A stretch of DNA of 64,000 bases from Oceanithermus desulfurans (GCF_014201675.1 NZ_JACHEZ010000001.1:124001-188000), one strand, 5' to 3'. Shown: positions 22,675 through 33,510, counted from the stretch's first letter. Program-made: numbers and translations. Notes: generated by a model not told the origin, from the letters alone.

Positions 22675-23658
22675 GTGACGGACGACTTTGGATACCTGAA
22701 CGCGCGCGTGCGCGTCCGCCGCTCGAGCCTCCTGCCCGAGGGCTTCTTCCAGGAAGCCCTGAACCTGAACTTCGACGACTTCGTCGGCGCGCTGGGCGAA
22801 ACCCCTTACGCCGAGCACCTGAGCGGTGAGGACCTGGGCGCGGTCGACCGCGCCGTCGCCGCGCGGCTGCGGCAGGTCGTGGGCTCGCTGCCCGGGCTGG
22901 TGGGCGGGGAGACCCGCGAGGCCGTCGTCATGCTGCTCTCGCGCGCCGACCTCGCGAACATCAAGACGATCCTGCGCGCCAAGGAAGTGGGCCTCTCGGC
23001 CGAAGAGATCCGCGCGAGCCTCGTCGGCGGCACCCTGCCCGAGGCCGTGCTGCAGGCGATGATCGAAGCGCCGGACGCGGCGGGCGTGGTGCAGGCGCTG
23101 GTGCTGCCCGGTCACCCGCTTTCGGCGGCGTTGCGCGAGGCCGTGGCCGCCGGCGGGGAGGTGGAGCAGATCGAGGTCGCCCTGGACCGGGCCTACTTCG
23201 AGGGGCTGCGCAAGCTGGCGGGAAGGATCGACGACGCCTTCCTGCAGGACTACCTGGCCTACGAGATCGACGGCGTCAACCTCTCCACCGCCTTCAAGCT
23301 GGCGCAGCGGGGGGGCACGGCCGACGCCGACGCCTACTTCGTCAAGGGCGGGCGCCACGTCAGCGAGGCGCTCTTCACCCGCATCGCCGGCGGCGAGGTC
23401 GCCGCCGTGGACGAGCTCGCGGGCACGCCGCTGGAACCCCTGGCGGCCGCGCGCGACCTGGGCGAGCTCGAGCACGCGCTGCGCTGCCTGCTGCTCGAGC
23501 GCGCCGGACTCGGCGCCTTCGACGCCGAGGGCGCCGGCCTGGTGACCGCCTTCGTCCGCGCCATGGAGTGGGAGGCGGCCCGCCTGCGGCTGATCGCGCG
23601 CCGCGCCTACTACCGCCTGCCGGTCGAGGCCGTGGAGCGGGAGGTGTTCTGCTCGTGA
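22675..23658 (+). CDS. atpC: V/A-type ATPase subunit C (d-type)
   Basis: 327-aa helical subunit that caps the proteolipid ring as a funnel and connects it to the central shaft D/F. The family pattern YLNARVRVRRSSLL near the start, LLSRADLANIKTILRAKEVG in the middle and EWEAARLRLIARRAYYRLP at the end are characteristic. The GTG at 22675 is preceded by GAGGAGG. The stop overlaps the start of atpF (GTGA). Confidence 0.92.
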   Translation: MTDDFGYLNARVRVRRSSLLPEGFFQEALNLNFDDFVGALGETPYAEHLSGEDLGAVDRAVAARLRQVVGSLPGLVGGETREAVVMLLSRADLANIKTILRAKEVGLSAEEIRASLVGGTLPEAVLQAMIEAPDAAGVVQALVLPGHPLSAALREAVAAGGEVEQIEVALDRAYFEGLRKLAGRIDDAFLQDYLAYEIDGVNLSTAFKLAQRGGTADADAYFVKGGRHVSEALFTRIAGGEVAAVDELAGTPLEPLAAARDLGELEHALRCLLLERAGLGAFDAEGAGLVTAFVRAMEWEAARLRLIARRAYYRLPVEAVEREVFCS

Positions 23659-23981
23659 AGATCGCCGTGCTCACCGATCCCGAAACGGCCACCGGATTTC
23701 GCCTGGGCGGCCTTGAGGTGACGACCGCCCGGGACGAAGCCGAGGCCACCGAGCGTCTGGCCGAGATGGTCGAGAGCGACGAGTTCGCCCTCATCGCCGT
23801 GGACGAGGGGCTCCTGCCCGAGCCCTACAAGGCGGTGGAGCGGGTCATGCGGGGGCGCGACCTGCCGGTCCTCCTCCCCTTCACCTCGCTCGCGCAGGCC
23901 TTCGCGGCCGGCGAGGAAGACGCCACCGAGTACATGCGGCGGCTGGTGAAGTCGACGATCGGCTACGACATCAAGCTTTAG
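23655..23981 (+). CDS. atpF: V/A-type ATPase subunit F
   Basis: 108-aa small alpha/beta subunit of the central shaft, associated with D and implicated in activating ATP hydrolysis. The sequence [20 protein letters not shown], then [23 protein letters not shown] and the C-terminal TIGYDIKL are typical of the Thermus F subunit. The GTG start at 23655 overlaps the atpC stop; longer upstream readings fall within atpC. Confidence 0.92.
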   Translation: MKIAVLTDPETATGFRLGGLEVTTARDEAEATERLAEMVESDEFALIAVDEGLLPEPYKAVERVMRGRDLPVLLPFTSLAQAFAAGEEDATEYMRRLVKSTIGYDIKL

Positions 23982-24000
23982 CGCAAGGAGGCAAACGGGA

Positions 24001-25737
<1,737 letters not shown>

Positions 25738-25749
25738 GGGAGAAGAACC

Positions 25750-27153
25750 ATGGATCTGTTCAAGAAAGAGTACACCTCCCTCACCTACATCTCGGGGCCG
25801 CTGCTCTTCGTGGAGAACGCCAGCGACCTGGCCTACGGCGCCATCGTCGAGATCAAGGACGGTTCCGGGCGCGTGCGCGGCGGTCAGGTCATCGAGGTCT
25901 CCGAGGAGTACGCGGTCATCCAGGTGTTCGAGGAGACCACCGGTCTGGACCTGGCCACCACCACGGTCAGCCTGGTCGAGGACGTGGCCCGCCTGGGCGT
26001 GAGCCCGGAGATGCTGGGCCGCCGCTTCAACGGGATCGGCAAGCCGATCGACGGTCTGCCCCCGATCACGCCCGAGAAACGGGAGCCGATCATCGGTAAG
26101 CCCATCAACCCGGTGGCCCGCCGCAAGCCCGAGGAGTTCATCCAGACCGGCATCTCGACCATCGACGTGATGAACACGATGGTGCGCGGGCAGAAGCTGC
26201 CCATCTTCTCGGGTTCGGGCCTGCCCGCCAACGAGCTGGCCGCCCAGATCGCCCGCCAGGCGACGGTGCCCGGGGAGGACGTGCAGTTCGCCGTCGTCTT
26301 CGCCGCCATGGGGATCACCCAGCGCGAGCTCTCCTTCTTCGTGAACGAGTTCGAGCGCACCGGCGCGCTGGCGCGCAGCGTTCTCTTCCTCAACAAGGCC
26401 GACGACCCCACGATCGAGCGCATCCTGACGCCGCGTATGGCGCTCACGGTGGCCGAGTACCTGGCCTTCGAGCACGACTACCACGTCCTCGTCATCCTCA
26501 CCGACATGCTCAACTACTGCGACGCGCTGCGCGAGGTCGCCGCGTCGCGTGAGGAGATTCCCGGCCGCCGCGGTTACCCCGGCTACATGTACACCGACCT
26601 GGCGACGATCTACGAGCGCGCCGGCGTGATCGAGGGTAAGAGCGGTTCGGTGACCCAGCTGCCCATCCTCTCGATGCCCGACGACGACCGCACCCACCCG
26701 GTGCCCGACCTGACCGGCTACATCACCGAGGGGCAGATTCAGCTCTCGCGCGAGCTGCACCGCAAGAACCTCTACCCGCCCATCGACCCCCTGCCTTCGC
26801 TCTCGCGGCTGATGAACAACGCCATCGGCAAGGGGAAGACGCGTGACGACCACAAGCAGGTGGCCGACCAGCTCTACGCCGCCTACTCCAACGGCGTCGA
26901 CATCCGCAAGCTGGTGGCCATCATCGGTGAGGACGCGCTGACCGAGAACGACCGCAAGTACCTCGAGTTCGCCGACCAGTTCGAGAAGTACTTCATCAAC
27001 CAGGGCTCGGCGAACCGCACCCTCGAGCAGTCGCTCGACCTGGCCTGGGCTCTGCTCTCGACGCTGCCGCAGTCCGAGCTGAAGCGCATCTCGCGCGACC
27101 ACATCGGCAAGTACTACGGCGCCAAGCTCGAAGAGATCTGGGGCCAGGTCTAG
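25750..27153 (+). CDS. atpB: V/A-type ATPase subunit B
   Basis: 467-aa non-catalytic nucleotide-fold subunit. It lacks a canonical P-loop lysine (the site reads [15 protein letters not shown]) as expected for B, and carries [47 protein letters not shown] and [24 protein letters not shown]. It follows atpA after 12 bp with a GGGAGAAG ribosome site. Confidence 0.97.
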   Translation: MDLFKKEYTSLTYISGPLLFVENASDLAYGAIVEIKDGSGRVRGGQVIEVSEEYAVIQVFEETTGLDLATTTVSLVEDVARLGVSPEMLGRRFNGIGKPIDGLPPITPEKREPIIGKPINPVARRKPEEFIQTGISTIDVMNTMVRGQKLPIFSGSGLPANELAAQIARQATVPGEDVQFAVVFAAMGITQRELSFFVNEFERTGALARSVLFLNKADDPTIERILTPRMALTVAEYLAFEHDYHVLVILTDMLNYCDALREVAASREEIPGRRGYPGYMYTDLATIYERAGVIEGKSGSVTQLPILSMPDDDRTHPVPDLTGYITEGQIQLSRELHRKNLYPPIDPLPSLSRLMNNAIGKGKTRDDHKQVADQLYAAYSNGVDIRKLVAIIGEDALTENDRKYLEFADQFEKYFINQGSANRTLEQSLDLAWALLSTLPQSELKRISRDHIGKYYGAKLEEIWGQV

Positions 27154-27165
27154 CCGGGAGGCGTC

Positions 27166-27801
27166 ATGGAACAGATCAGCCCCACCCGGATGACCCTCTT
27201 GCAAAAGCGCAGCCAGCTGCAGCTGGCCAGCAAGGGGGTGGACCTGCTCAAGAAGAAGCGCGACGCGCTGGTGGGGGAGTTCTTCGCGCTGGTGCACGAG
27301 ACGCTCGAGGCGCGCAAGCGGCTCGAGGACGCGGCCAAGGACGCCTACTTCGCCCTCTTCCTGGCCAAGGCCTTCGACGGTCCCGAGGCGGTGGACGCAC
27401 TGGCCCTGGGCATGCCCGTGCTGGGCAGCGTGGAGGCCGAGGTCGAAAACGTCTGGGGCACCAAGGTGCCCAAGCTGAACGTGGACTGGCCCGAAGGCGC
27501 GGCGGCGAGCCCCATCGCCACGGGTGGGCAGACCCTGAAGGCGCAGGAGGCGTTCCGCCGCTTCGCCAAGGCGCTCGTCGAGGTGGCCAACACCGAGACG
27601 CGGCTGCGCCGCATCGGCGAAGAGATCAAGAAGACCACCCGCCGCGTCAACGCGCTTGAGCAGGTGGTGATCCCCGGCGTGCTGCACCAGATGCGCTTCA
27701 TCAAGCTGGTGCTCGAACAGCGCGAACGTGAGGACACCTTCCGCCTCAAGCGCATCAAGGCCAAGAGCGAGAAGGAAGAAAAACAGCCCGCCACGGCCTG
27801 A
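27166..27801 (+). CDS. atpD: V/A-type ATPase subunit D (central shaft)
   Basis: 211-aa coiled-coil rotor shaft, functional equivalent of F-type gamma. The N-terminal helix SPTRMTLLQKRSQLQLASKG and the C-terminal helix ETRLRRIGEEIKKTTRRVNALEQVVIP form the antiparallel coiled coil inserted in A3B3. The C-terminal tail is lysine/glutamate rich. It is the last gene of the operon; a hairpin lies 25 nt downstream. Confidence 0.95.
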   Translation: MEQISPTRMTLLQKRSQLQLASKGVDLLKKKRDALVGEFFALVHETLEARKRLEDAAKDAYFALFLAKAFDGPEAVDALALGMPVLGSVEAEVENVWGTKVPKLNVDWPEGAAASPIATGGQTLKAQEAFRRFAKALVEVANTETRLRRIGEEIKKTTRRVNALEQVVIPGVLHQMRFIKLVLEQREREDTFRLKRIKAKSEKEEKQPATA

Positions 27802-27825
27802 ACCCGTTATCCCGTTTGCCTTGCC

Positions 27826-27847
27826 GCGGGGCCCTTTGGGGCCCCGC
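27826..27847 (+). terminator. Terminator hairpin of the V-ATPase operon
   Basis: Perfect 9-bp stem GCGGGGCCC / GGGCCCCGC with a TTTG loop, no T-tract. It lies between two converging genes and may serve both. Confidence 0.6.
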
Positions 27848-27861
27848 TCGCCTTGCCGCCC

Positions 27862-28332
27862 TCAGAACCAGCAGGAGGTGGGCTGGGGACCGGACCCGGC
27901 CAGCTCGGCCCCGAACCCTTGGGGCAGGACGACCGGTACGAAGCCGGACGCCACGCTGCCCTTGAGGGCGTTCGCGGCGTAGCCGAGGGGCTTCACGTGC
28001 ACCCGCACGACCACCTCGGCCTCGGGGTCGATCAGCACCGGTCCGCCCGAGCGCGTGAAGGGTTGCTCGTCGACGTGCGAGTGCAGCAGCACGCGGCGGT
28101 AGAGCAGCTCCGACCCGTCGGGGGTGACCACCTCCCACCAGTCGGCGTATCGATCGCAGCCGCGGTCGGGGCTCTGCACCCGCACCGCGAAGGTGTAACC
28201 GCCGGGGCGCCCGCTGGCCCGGACCTCCAGCACCCTGGCCTCGAGCGGTTCGGGGGCGGGGGTGCCGGCGTTTCCCGAAGCGGCCGTGAGGGCCGGAACC
28301 ACGAGCAGCAGCAACCCAATCGCGTAACGCAT
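27862..28332 (-). CDS. Small exported protein of unknown function
   Basis: 156 aa. A signal peptide (MRYAIGLLLLVVPALTAASG) precedes a beta-rich mature domain: LEVRASGRPGGYTFAVRVQS, ADWWEVVTPDGSELLYRRVL, VVVRVHVKPLGYAANALKG. A cysteine near the start of the domain (DRGC) and one at the very end (SCWF) could form a disulfide. No family recognised. A TAGGCT box ends 5 nt before the ATG, consistent with a monocistronic leaderless mRNA. Confidence 0.6.
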   Translation of the reverse strand: MRYAIGLLLLVVPALTAASGNAGTPAPEPLEARVLEVRASGRPGGYTFAVRVQSPDRGCDRYADWWEVVTPDGSELLYRRVLLHSHVDEQPFTRSGGPVLIDPEAEVVVRVHVKPLGYAANALKGSVASGFVPVVLPQGFGAELAGSGPQPTSCWF

Positions 28333-28337
28333 ACCGC

Positions 28338-28343
28338 AGCCTA
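28338..28343 (-). promoter_or_regulatory. -10 box TAGGCT of the small exported protein gene
   Basis: TAGGCT on the minus strand ends 5 nt before the start codon at 28332; no ribosome site is seen. Confidence 0.35.
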
Positions 28344-28367
28344 GCCCGCGCGCATGAGAGGCGGCTG

Positions 28368-29390
28368 TCAGGGCAGCCAGCGGCGCAGCCAGGCGAGCCA
28401 GTGACCCCCGAGGACGCCCGGGAAGACGCCTGCGGGCAGTGCCTCTTCCAGCCGCCGCAGGTCGGCGGGCTGGTCGAGCGGTTCGGGCAGCTCGCGGGCG
28501 CCGAAGCCGCCGTCGAAGTCGGAGCCGATGCCCACGTGCTCCCAGCCGATCAGTTCGGCGACGTGCGCCATGTGGCGAAGGGCCGCCTCCAGGCCGGGCC
28601 GCGCGTCGCCGCGCTGCCAGCCCGCGACCAGGAAGGCGTTATAGAACACGGTCCCGATCACCCCGCCGCGTTCGCCGAGCGCGCTGATCATCGCTTCGCT
28701 GAGGTGGCGTTCGTGGTCCACGAAGCGGCGGGGGTTCGAGTGGCTGGCGAGCAGGGGCCCGTCGTAGAGCTCCAGCGCCTCCCAGAACGATGGCTCGGAG
28801 AGGTGGCTGGCGTCGAGGGCGACGCGCGGCTCGTCTTGCAGCGCCGCCATCAGCTCCCGGCCCAGCTCGGTGAGGCCGCCGGTTCCGAACCAGCTGCCGC
28901 CGGCGTAGCGGGTGCCGCCCCAGGCGGGGCCCACCAGGCGCACGCCGGCGTCGGCCCAGAAGCCGAGCTCGTCCGGGGTGCGGATCGGGTCGGCGCCCTC
29001 CATGAGGATCAGCAGCCCGGGCACGCCGTCGCCTTCCCAGGCCTTCAGGTGGCCGTCCAGTTCGGCGCGGGTGGTGATCAGACGCACCCGGCCTTCCTCG
29101 TGCCAGCGGCGGTAGAGCTCGAGCTGCCGCAGCGCCTGGGCGTGGGCTTCGTCCGGCGTGGTGTAGCCCTCGGGGTTGTGCTCGGGGTGGTAGGGGCTGG
29201 CGAAAAGGGTGGCGAAGACGAGCGCCGCGCCCGCCTCCACCAGCGCGGGCAGCGTGACCGTGGGCACGTCGCCCTGGGGGTACCGCCGCCTTAGCTCTTC
29301 GAGCGGCAGCGTCAGGTCGAAGCCCGCCTCGAGCGCGTTGTGGGCCAGGTCGAGGTGGGCGTCCACGAGGGGGGGCGGTGGGGGTTTCAC
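28368..29390 (-). CDS. Membrane dipeptidase family (peptidase M19) protein
   Basis: About 340-aa zinc dipeptidase of the renal-dipeptidase family, hydrolysing dipeptides including D-residues. The metal motif VDAHLDLAHN (HxD) is near the N terminus, the bridging-Glu region LILMEGADPIRTPDEL is in the middle, and VALDASHLSEPSFWEAL, PLLASHSNPRRFVDHERHLS and EHVGIGSDFDGGFG complete the site. No signal peptide is seen, so it is probably cytosolic. The GTG at 29390 lies 7 nt after a TACGAT box (29398-29403), which suggests a leaderless start; the ATG at 29399 would add three residues and overlaps that box. Confidence 0.88.
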   Translation of the reverse strand: MKPPPPPLVDAHLDLAHNALEAGFDLTLPLEELRRRYPQGDVPTVTLPALVEAGAALVFATLFASPYHPEHNPEGYTTPDEAHAQALRQLELYRRWHEEGRVRLITTRAELDGHLKAWEGDGVPGLLILMEGADPIRTPDELGFWADAGVRLVGPAWGGTRYAGGSWFGTGGLTELGRELMAALQDEPRVALDASHLSEPSFWEALELYDGPLLASHSNPRRFVDHERHLSEAMISALGERGGVIGTVFYNAFLVAGWQRGDARPGLEAALRHMAHVAELIGWEHVGIGSDFDGGFGARELPEPLDQPADLRRLEEALPAGVFPGVLGGHWLAWLRRWLP

Positions 29391-29450
29391 GCCATCCATC
29401 GTACGGCAGGAAGTCCGTCGTTCCTACGGCAAGGAGGGTTTGCAGGAATT

Positions 29451-29570
29451 GGCCTGTGGCTCGTAGCTTGTAGTTCGTGGTGTTTTTGTTTCGCCGTGGC
29501 CAAGCCTCCGGTTTGGTTGCGGCGCAATAAGATACCCTTCCCATAGGGGGTGGGGGTTGTGGGCGTTGCC
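29451..29570 (+). repeat. Composite intergenic repeat, unit 1 (contains copy B)
   Basis: Begins with heptamer-like words (CCTGTGG-C-TCGTAGC-TTGTAGT-TCGTGGT, 29451-29482), passes through a T-run and GGCCAAGCCTCCGG, then CGGTTTGGTTGCGGCGCAAT and a G-rich arm. The same order recurs at 29701-29815. Part 29508-29570 matches the minus strand of 756-825. Confidence 0.6.
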
Positions 29571-29677
29571 AAAGCCCAGAGCTCACCTTTCGCTCCGTAA
29601 AAAAACCCACCTCCTACTTTCTGAGCGGCGACCCCCTTCCGGCCCGCGGTCACCTTCCCGATGCGGAGGAGAAGACG

Positions 29678-29815
29678 GTACGTGGTTCGTGGCAAAAAAA
29701 GCCTGTAGCCCGTGGCTTGTGGCACGTGGTTTTTCTTCGTCGCGCCAAGAAGCCGCCGGTCCCGTCGCAGCGAAAAAAAGCCCTCCCCTGGGGGAGGGCC
29801 GGGCTGGGGACTTTG
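29678..29815 (+). repeat. Composite intergenic repeat, unit 2 (contains copy C)
   Basis: Heptamer words at 29678-29731 (TACGTGG, TTCGTGG, CCTGTAG, CCCGTGG, CTTGTGG, CACGTGG), then a T-run, CGCGCCAAGAAGCCGCCGGT, CGTCGCAGCGAAAAAAAG and a perfect hairpin. It aligns block by block with unit 1. Between the units (29571-29677) is unrelated non-coding sequence in which I see no gene. Confidence 0.6.
29773..29799 (-). terminator. Intrinsic terminator of tldD-tldE inside repeat copy C
   Basis: On the minus strand a perfect 9-bp stem (GCCCTCCCC / GGGGAGGGC, 2-nt loop) is followed directly by seven T residues. It lies 84 nt past the tldE stop codon and is the only textbook rho-independent terminator I found in the window. 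Confidence 0.8.
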
Positions 29816-29882
29816 GGGGAGCTAGGGGATCCGTAGATGGACCTTTCCGGTCAAGGCCCCGTACGCCTATTCCAATGCTCGT

Positions 29883-31196
29883 TCAAGCGCCGGCGAAGGC
29901 CAGGTCGGCGACCTCGACCATGGGGCTCGCCCCCACCAGGAAGATCACGCTCCACTCGAGGTCCTGGCCCACGGCCACGATGCGCTCGAGCAGCTCGAAG
30001 ACGTTGCCGCTGATGGTGAAGTTCTCGACCGGGTAGGCCGCTTCACCCCCCTCGACCTTGAGGCCCAGCGCCTGCAGCGAGAAGTCGCCCGAGATGGGGT
30101 TGGCCCCGGCGTGCACGCCCATCAGGTCGGTCACGAGCACGCCTTCCTCGAGCCGCACGCCCGCTCCGGGGGCGACGATGAGGTTGTGCGGCGCCACCCC
30201 GAGCACGCCCTTGTAGCTGCGGCTGGCGTGGCCGGTGGGCTCGTGCCCCAGCTTGCGCGCGGTCTGACTGTTGTGCAGGAAGCTCTCGACCACGCCCTCG
30301 CGCAGCAGGTAGACCCTGCGCGTGGGGGTGCCCTCGGCGTCGAAGGGGGCGTTGGCCAGGCCTTCGGGGTGGTCGGGGTCGTCGTAGAGCGTGAAGACCG
30401 CGCTCGCCACCTGCTGCCCCAGCTTGTCCGCGAGGCGGCTCTTGCCCTCGATCACCTGCTTCGCGCTCCACATCGAAACGAAGGGTGCGAGCAGCGCCAG
30501 GAAGGCCTTGGGCTCCAGGTAGGCGGTGTAGCGGCCGCTCGCCAGCGGGCGCGCCCCCAGGAGCCGGCCGGTCTTGTAAAGGAAGTCCTGGGCGGTGCTG
30601 GCGGGGTCGAGGGCCGCGACCTCGCGCGACACCTTGAGCTCGTACCCCTGTTTGACGCTCGCGCCCTCGCCCATCACCGCGTTGACCATCTGGTAGGCGT
30701 AGCCGCTGCGAAAGCCGCCGGCCGCTCCCCGGGTGGAGGCGAGCTCGGTCTGGTGTTCGCGTTCCGCGTAGGTGGCCGCGCCCACCTGCCGCACCCGCGG
30801 GTCCTTCTGCACCTCGCGCTCGAGCGCCAGCGCCACCTGCTTCTTCTCGTCCACCGGGGCCGAAAGCCCCTCGCCCAGCAGGTCGTGGCGGCCCAGAGAA
30901 CGGCCCTGGGGAAGGAAGCCGTCGGTATCGGCCTGCAGCTCGGCGTTTTCGACGGCCTCGGCAAGCATCCAGTCCAGGGCTTCGGGGGTCAGTTCCTCGG
31001 TGTAGGCGTAGCCGGTCTTGCCGCCGGTGACGACGCGGACCCCGATGCCCGCGCTTTCGGCCTCGGTGATCTCCTCCAGGTCGCCTCCCCGGGCGCGCAG
31101 CGTCAGCTCGCGGCTGCCGGTGGCCAGGGCCTCGAGCTCCACGCCCCGTTCGCGGGCGCGCCGGAGCAGGTAGGTTTGCGCTTCTTGCAGGGTCAT
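29883..31196 (-). CDS. tldE: TldE/PmbA family protein
   Basis: 437-aa partner subunit of the TldD-TldE peptidase. It shares the TldD fold (RARGGDLEEITEAESAGIGVRV at the N terminus; GNVFELLERIVAVGQDLEW at the C terminus) but lacks the HExxxH zinc motif, as expected for TldE. In other bacteria the complex trims peptides or processes microcin B17 and degrades CcdA. The ATG at 31196 overlaps the tldD stop (ATGA) and follows GGAGGCGAAGG; longer readings upstream are inside tldD. Confidence 0.9.
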   Translation of the reverse strand: MTLQEAQTYLLRRARERGVELEALATGSRELTLRARGGDLEEITEAESAGIGVRVVTGGKTGYAYTEELTPEALDWMLAEAVENAELQADTDGFLPQGRSLGRHDLLGEGLSAPVDEKKQVALALEREVQKDPRVRQVGAATYAEREHQTELASTRGAAGGFRSGYAYQMVNAVMGEGASVKQGYELKVSREVAALDPASTAQDFLYKTGRLLGARPLASGRYTAYLEPKAFLALLAPFVSMWSAKQVIEGKSRLADKLGQQVASAVFTLYDDPDHPEGLANAPFDAEGTPTRRVYLLREGVVESFLHNSQTARKLGHEPTGHASRSYKGVLGVAPHNLIVAPGAGVRLEEGVLVTDLMGVHAGANPISGDFSLQALGLKVEGGEAAYPVENFTISGNVFELLERIVAVGQDLEWSVIFLVGASPMVEVADLAFAGA

Positions 31197-32587
31197 CCTT
31201 CGCCTCCTACGACGATCTCGCTGATGAGCAGGTGGGGCTGGCCCACTTCGACGGGAATGGAGCCCGAGAGCGAGCCGCACATCCCCGGGGCGTTCTTGCG
31301 GTCCGCCGCCACCGCCACGATCCGCTGGATGCTCTCGGGCCCCTTGCCCACGAGCATCGCGCCCTTGACCGGCTCCTCGACGCGGCCGTGACGGATCACG
31401 TAGCCTTCCTGCACCGCGAAGTTGTACTCGCCGGAACCGGGCTTGACCTGGCCGCCGCCCATCTTCTTGGCGTAGAGGCCGAACTCGATGCCCTCGAAGA
31501 GGCTCTCGATGGAGGCGTCGCCCGCTTCGATGAAGGTGTTGCGCATGCGGCTGGTGGGGGCGTAGGTGTAGTCCTGGCGGCGGCCGGAGCCGGTGGGACG
31601 GTAGCCGGTCATCAGGCTGCCCCAGCGGTCCACCATGTAGCTCTTGAGCACGCCCTTCTCGATGAGCACGGTGCGCTCCGTGGGCGCCCCCTCGTCGTCG
31701 TACTCCGACGAGCCCCAGGCGTGGGGAAGGGTGCCGTCGTCGACGTAGGTGACGGCATCGCTGGCGATCTTCTCACCCAGCTTGTCCGTCAGCACGCTCG
31801 TCTTGCGGGCGACCGAGGTGGTTTCGAGCAGGTGGCCCAGCGCCTCGTGGAAGATGACGCCGCCGAAGGCGTTGCCGATCACCACCGGCATCGGCCCGGC
31901 CGGGGCGGGCTTCGCCCCCAGCAAGGTCCGCGCCTGCTCCCCGGCGGCGCGGCCGTGTTCGGCCGGGGGTTCCAGGTCGAAGAGCTCGAGCCCCACGCTC
32001 AGGCCGGGGCCCGCGAAGCCGGTCTGCAGGCCCCGCTCGTTTTCGGCGATGGCCGTCACCATGTAGCGGGTCCGCACCCGGCGGTCGGTGTTCCAGACGC
32101 CCTCGCTGTTCGCCACCAGGATCTCCTGGTCGCGCTCGAGCAGGTGGATCTGCACCTTCTTGATTTCCGGTCCCACCCTGGCGGCGTGGTCGGCCTCGGC
32201 CAGGCGTTCGATGCGCCAGCGCTTGTCGTGGGCCTCGAAGGGCCGCTCGGGGGCGTGCAGGCCTGCGGGTGCGGTCTTGCGGAAGTCGAGGCCGCCGGCG
32301 CCGCGGGCGTCCACCCGGCCCCCGCCCCCCTTGAGGCGGGCCAGGGTGTCCGTGACCTCGAGCAGGTTGGCCTCGCTGAGGTCGTTGGTGTAGGCGTAGA
32401 CCACCTGGGTTCCGAAGAAGAGGCGGATCCCGGCGCCCCGCTCGATGCCGCTGGTGGCCTCCTGCACCTCCAGGTCCAGCAGGCGCAGGTTGCGGCTCTT
32501 GGTGCGCTCTGCGTAGACCTCCGCGAAGTCGGCCCCCTGGGCGAGGGCGTGGGCGATCAGTCGTTCGGCCGTGCTTTCGTTGAGCAT
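31193..32587 (-). CDS. tldD: TldD metalloprotease
   Basis: 464-aa catalytic subunit of the TldD-TldE heterodimer. The zinc-binding helix VIFHEALGHLLETTSVARK (HExxxH) is in the middle, followed by the family blocks TYVDDGTLPHAWGSSEYDDE and TSRMRNTFIEAGDASIESL, and a further zinc-ligand cysteine near the C terminus (NAPGMCGSLSG). The ATG at 32587 is favoured: a TACCAT box ends 6 nt upstream, and the GTG 15 nt further upstream has no support. It forms a two-gene operon with tldE. Confidence 0.92.
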   Translation of the reverse strand: MLNESTAERLIAHALAQGADFAEVYAERTKSRNLRLLDLEVQEATSGIERGAGIRLFFGTQVVYAYTNDLSEANLLEVTDTLARLKGGGGRVDARGAGGLDFRKTAPAGLHAPERPFEAHDKRWRIERLAEADHAARVGPEIKKVQIHLLERDQEILVANSEGVWNTDRRVRTRYMVTAIAENERGLQTGFAGPGLSVGLELFDLEPPAEHGRAAGEQARTLLGAKPAPAGPMPVVIGNAFGGVIFHEALGHLLETTSVARKTSVLTDKLGEKIASDAVTYVDDGTLPHAWGSSEYDDEGAPTERTVLIEKGVLKSYMVDRWGSLMTGYRPTGSGRRQDYTYAPTSRMRNTFIEAGDASIESLFEGIEFGLYAKKMGGGQVKPGSGEYNFAVQEGYVIRHGRVEEPVKGAMLVGKGPESIQRIVAVAADRKNAPGMCGSLSGSIPVEVGQPHLLISEIVVGGEG

Positions 32588-32593
32588 GGAACC

Positions 32594-32599
32594 ATGGTA
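32594..32599 (-). promoter_or_regulatory. -10 box TACCAT, leaderless tldD transcript
   Basis: TACCAT on the minus strand ends exactly 6 nt before the ATG at 32587. Confidence 0.55.
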
Positions 32600-32619
32600 C
32601 ACGAAAACTGACCCGTGGG

Positions 32620-33504
32620 TCAGCCCCGCAGGGCCAGCAGCGCCCGCTCGAGCGCCAGCACCGGGTCACGGCCCGTCTTGGCGGCCTTCTCGGCCTCGGC
32701 GAGCGCGTCGAGGGCGCGCAACAGGCGGGCTTCGTCGATCCTGCGGGCGAAGGCCAGCAGCTTCTTGGCGGCGAAGGGGTGCAGCTTCAACAGCGCCGCG
32801 GCTTCCTTGTCGGTCAGGTTGCGGCGCTCGAGCTCGGCCCAGAGCACGGCGGCGCGGGTAAAGTGCTTGCTCAGCGCGCCCAGGATGCGCAGCGGTTCCT
32901 CGCCGCGGTCCAGCAGCCCGCGCAGCAGCTTCATGGCGCGCTCGAAACGGCCCGCGGCCGCGGCGTCCACCAGGTCGAAGCTGGAAAGCGGGGGCTCGAG
33001 CGCCACCACCGCCTGGACCCGCTCGAGGGTGAGGGGGACGTCGAGCAACGTCAGCTTCTCCAGTTCGGCGTGAATGGCCTCCAGGTCGGCCTCGAGCTCC
33101 CCCAGGTAGTGGGCCACCGCCGCCGGAGCTTTCAGCCCCATCCGTTTCATCTCGTTCGTTACCCAACGCGTCTTTTCGCGGTAGCGGGGGGTGGGGTGGT
33201 CGCGTTTCTCGCTGTGCTTGCCGAGCCAGCGGCTGCGGGCCGCGGTGGGCTTGGGGTCGTAGAGCAGGACCACGCTTTCCTGCGGCAGCGCCTCCAGCAC
33301 CGGGCGCAGCGCCTTCCACTCGGCCTCGCCCACCTCACGCAGGTCCACGATCGCCCCTCCGGGGCCGAAGAGGCCGCCCCCGGCGGCCTGCTGCACGGTC
33401 ATGGGCTCAGGGGGGAGCAGCCGCCACTCGAGCCCGCGCAGCTCGGCCTCGGCCTGCGCCGCCCGCCGGGCCAGGAAGGGGTCGCCGGTGAAGGAGACGA
33501 TCAC
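32620..33504 (-). CDS. holA: DNA polymerase III delta subunit
   Basis: 294-aa clamp-loader subunit that opens the beta sliding clamp. Family pattern: an N-terminal Rossmann-like domain with VVLLYDPKP and the TRWVTNEMKRMGLKAPAAVA helix, the middle region LEADLEAIHAELEKLTLLDV, then SSFDLVDAAAAGRFERAMKLL, EEPLRILGALSKHFTRAAVL and a C-terminal collar domain (LHPFAAKKLLAFARRIDEA). The GTG start sits 6 nt after a TAGACT box. The gene is monocistronic, with a hairpin separating it from the upstream gene. Confidence 0.88.
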   Translation of the reverse strand: MIVSFTGDPFLARRAAQAEAELRGLEWRLLPPEPMTVQQAAGGGLFGPGGAIVDLREVGEAEWKALRPVLEALPQESVVLLYDPKPTAARSRWLGKHSEKRDHPTPRYREKTRWVTNEMKRMGLKAPAAVAHYLGELEADLEAIHAELEKLTLLDVPLTLERVQAVVALEPPLSSFDLVDAAAAGRFERAMKLLRGLLDRGEEPLRILGALSKHFTRAAVLWAELERRNLTDKEAAALLKLHPFAAKKLLAFARRIDEARLLRALDALAEAEKAAKTGRDPVLALERALLALRG

Positions 33505-33510
33505 GCCCCC

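Noticed and set aside
29400-29882. CRISPR array
   Set aside because: Repeats are few, diverged and not regularly spaced by unique spacers, and no cas gene is present in the window.
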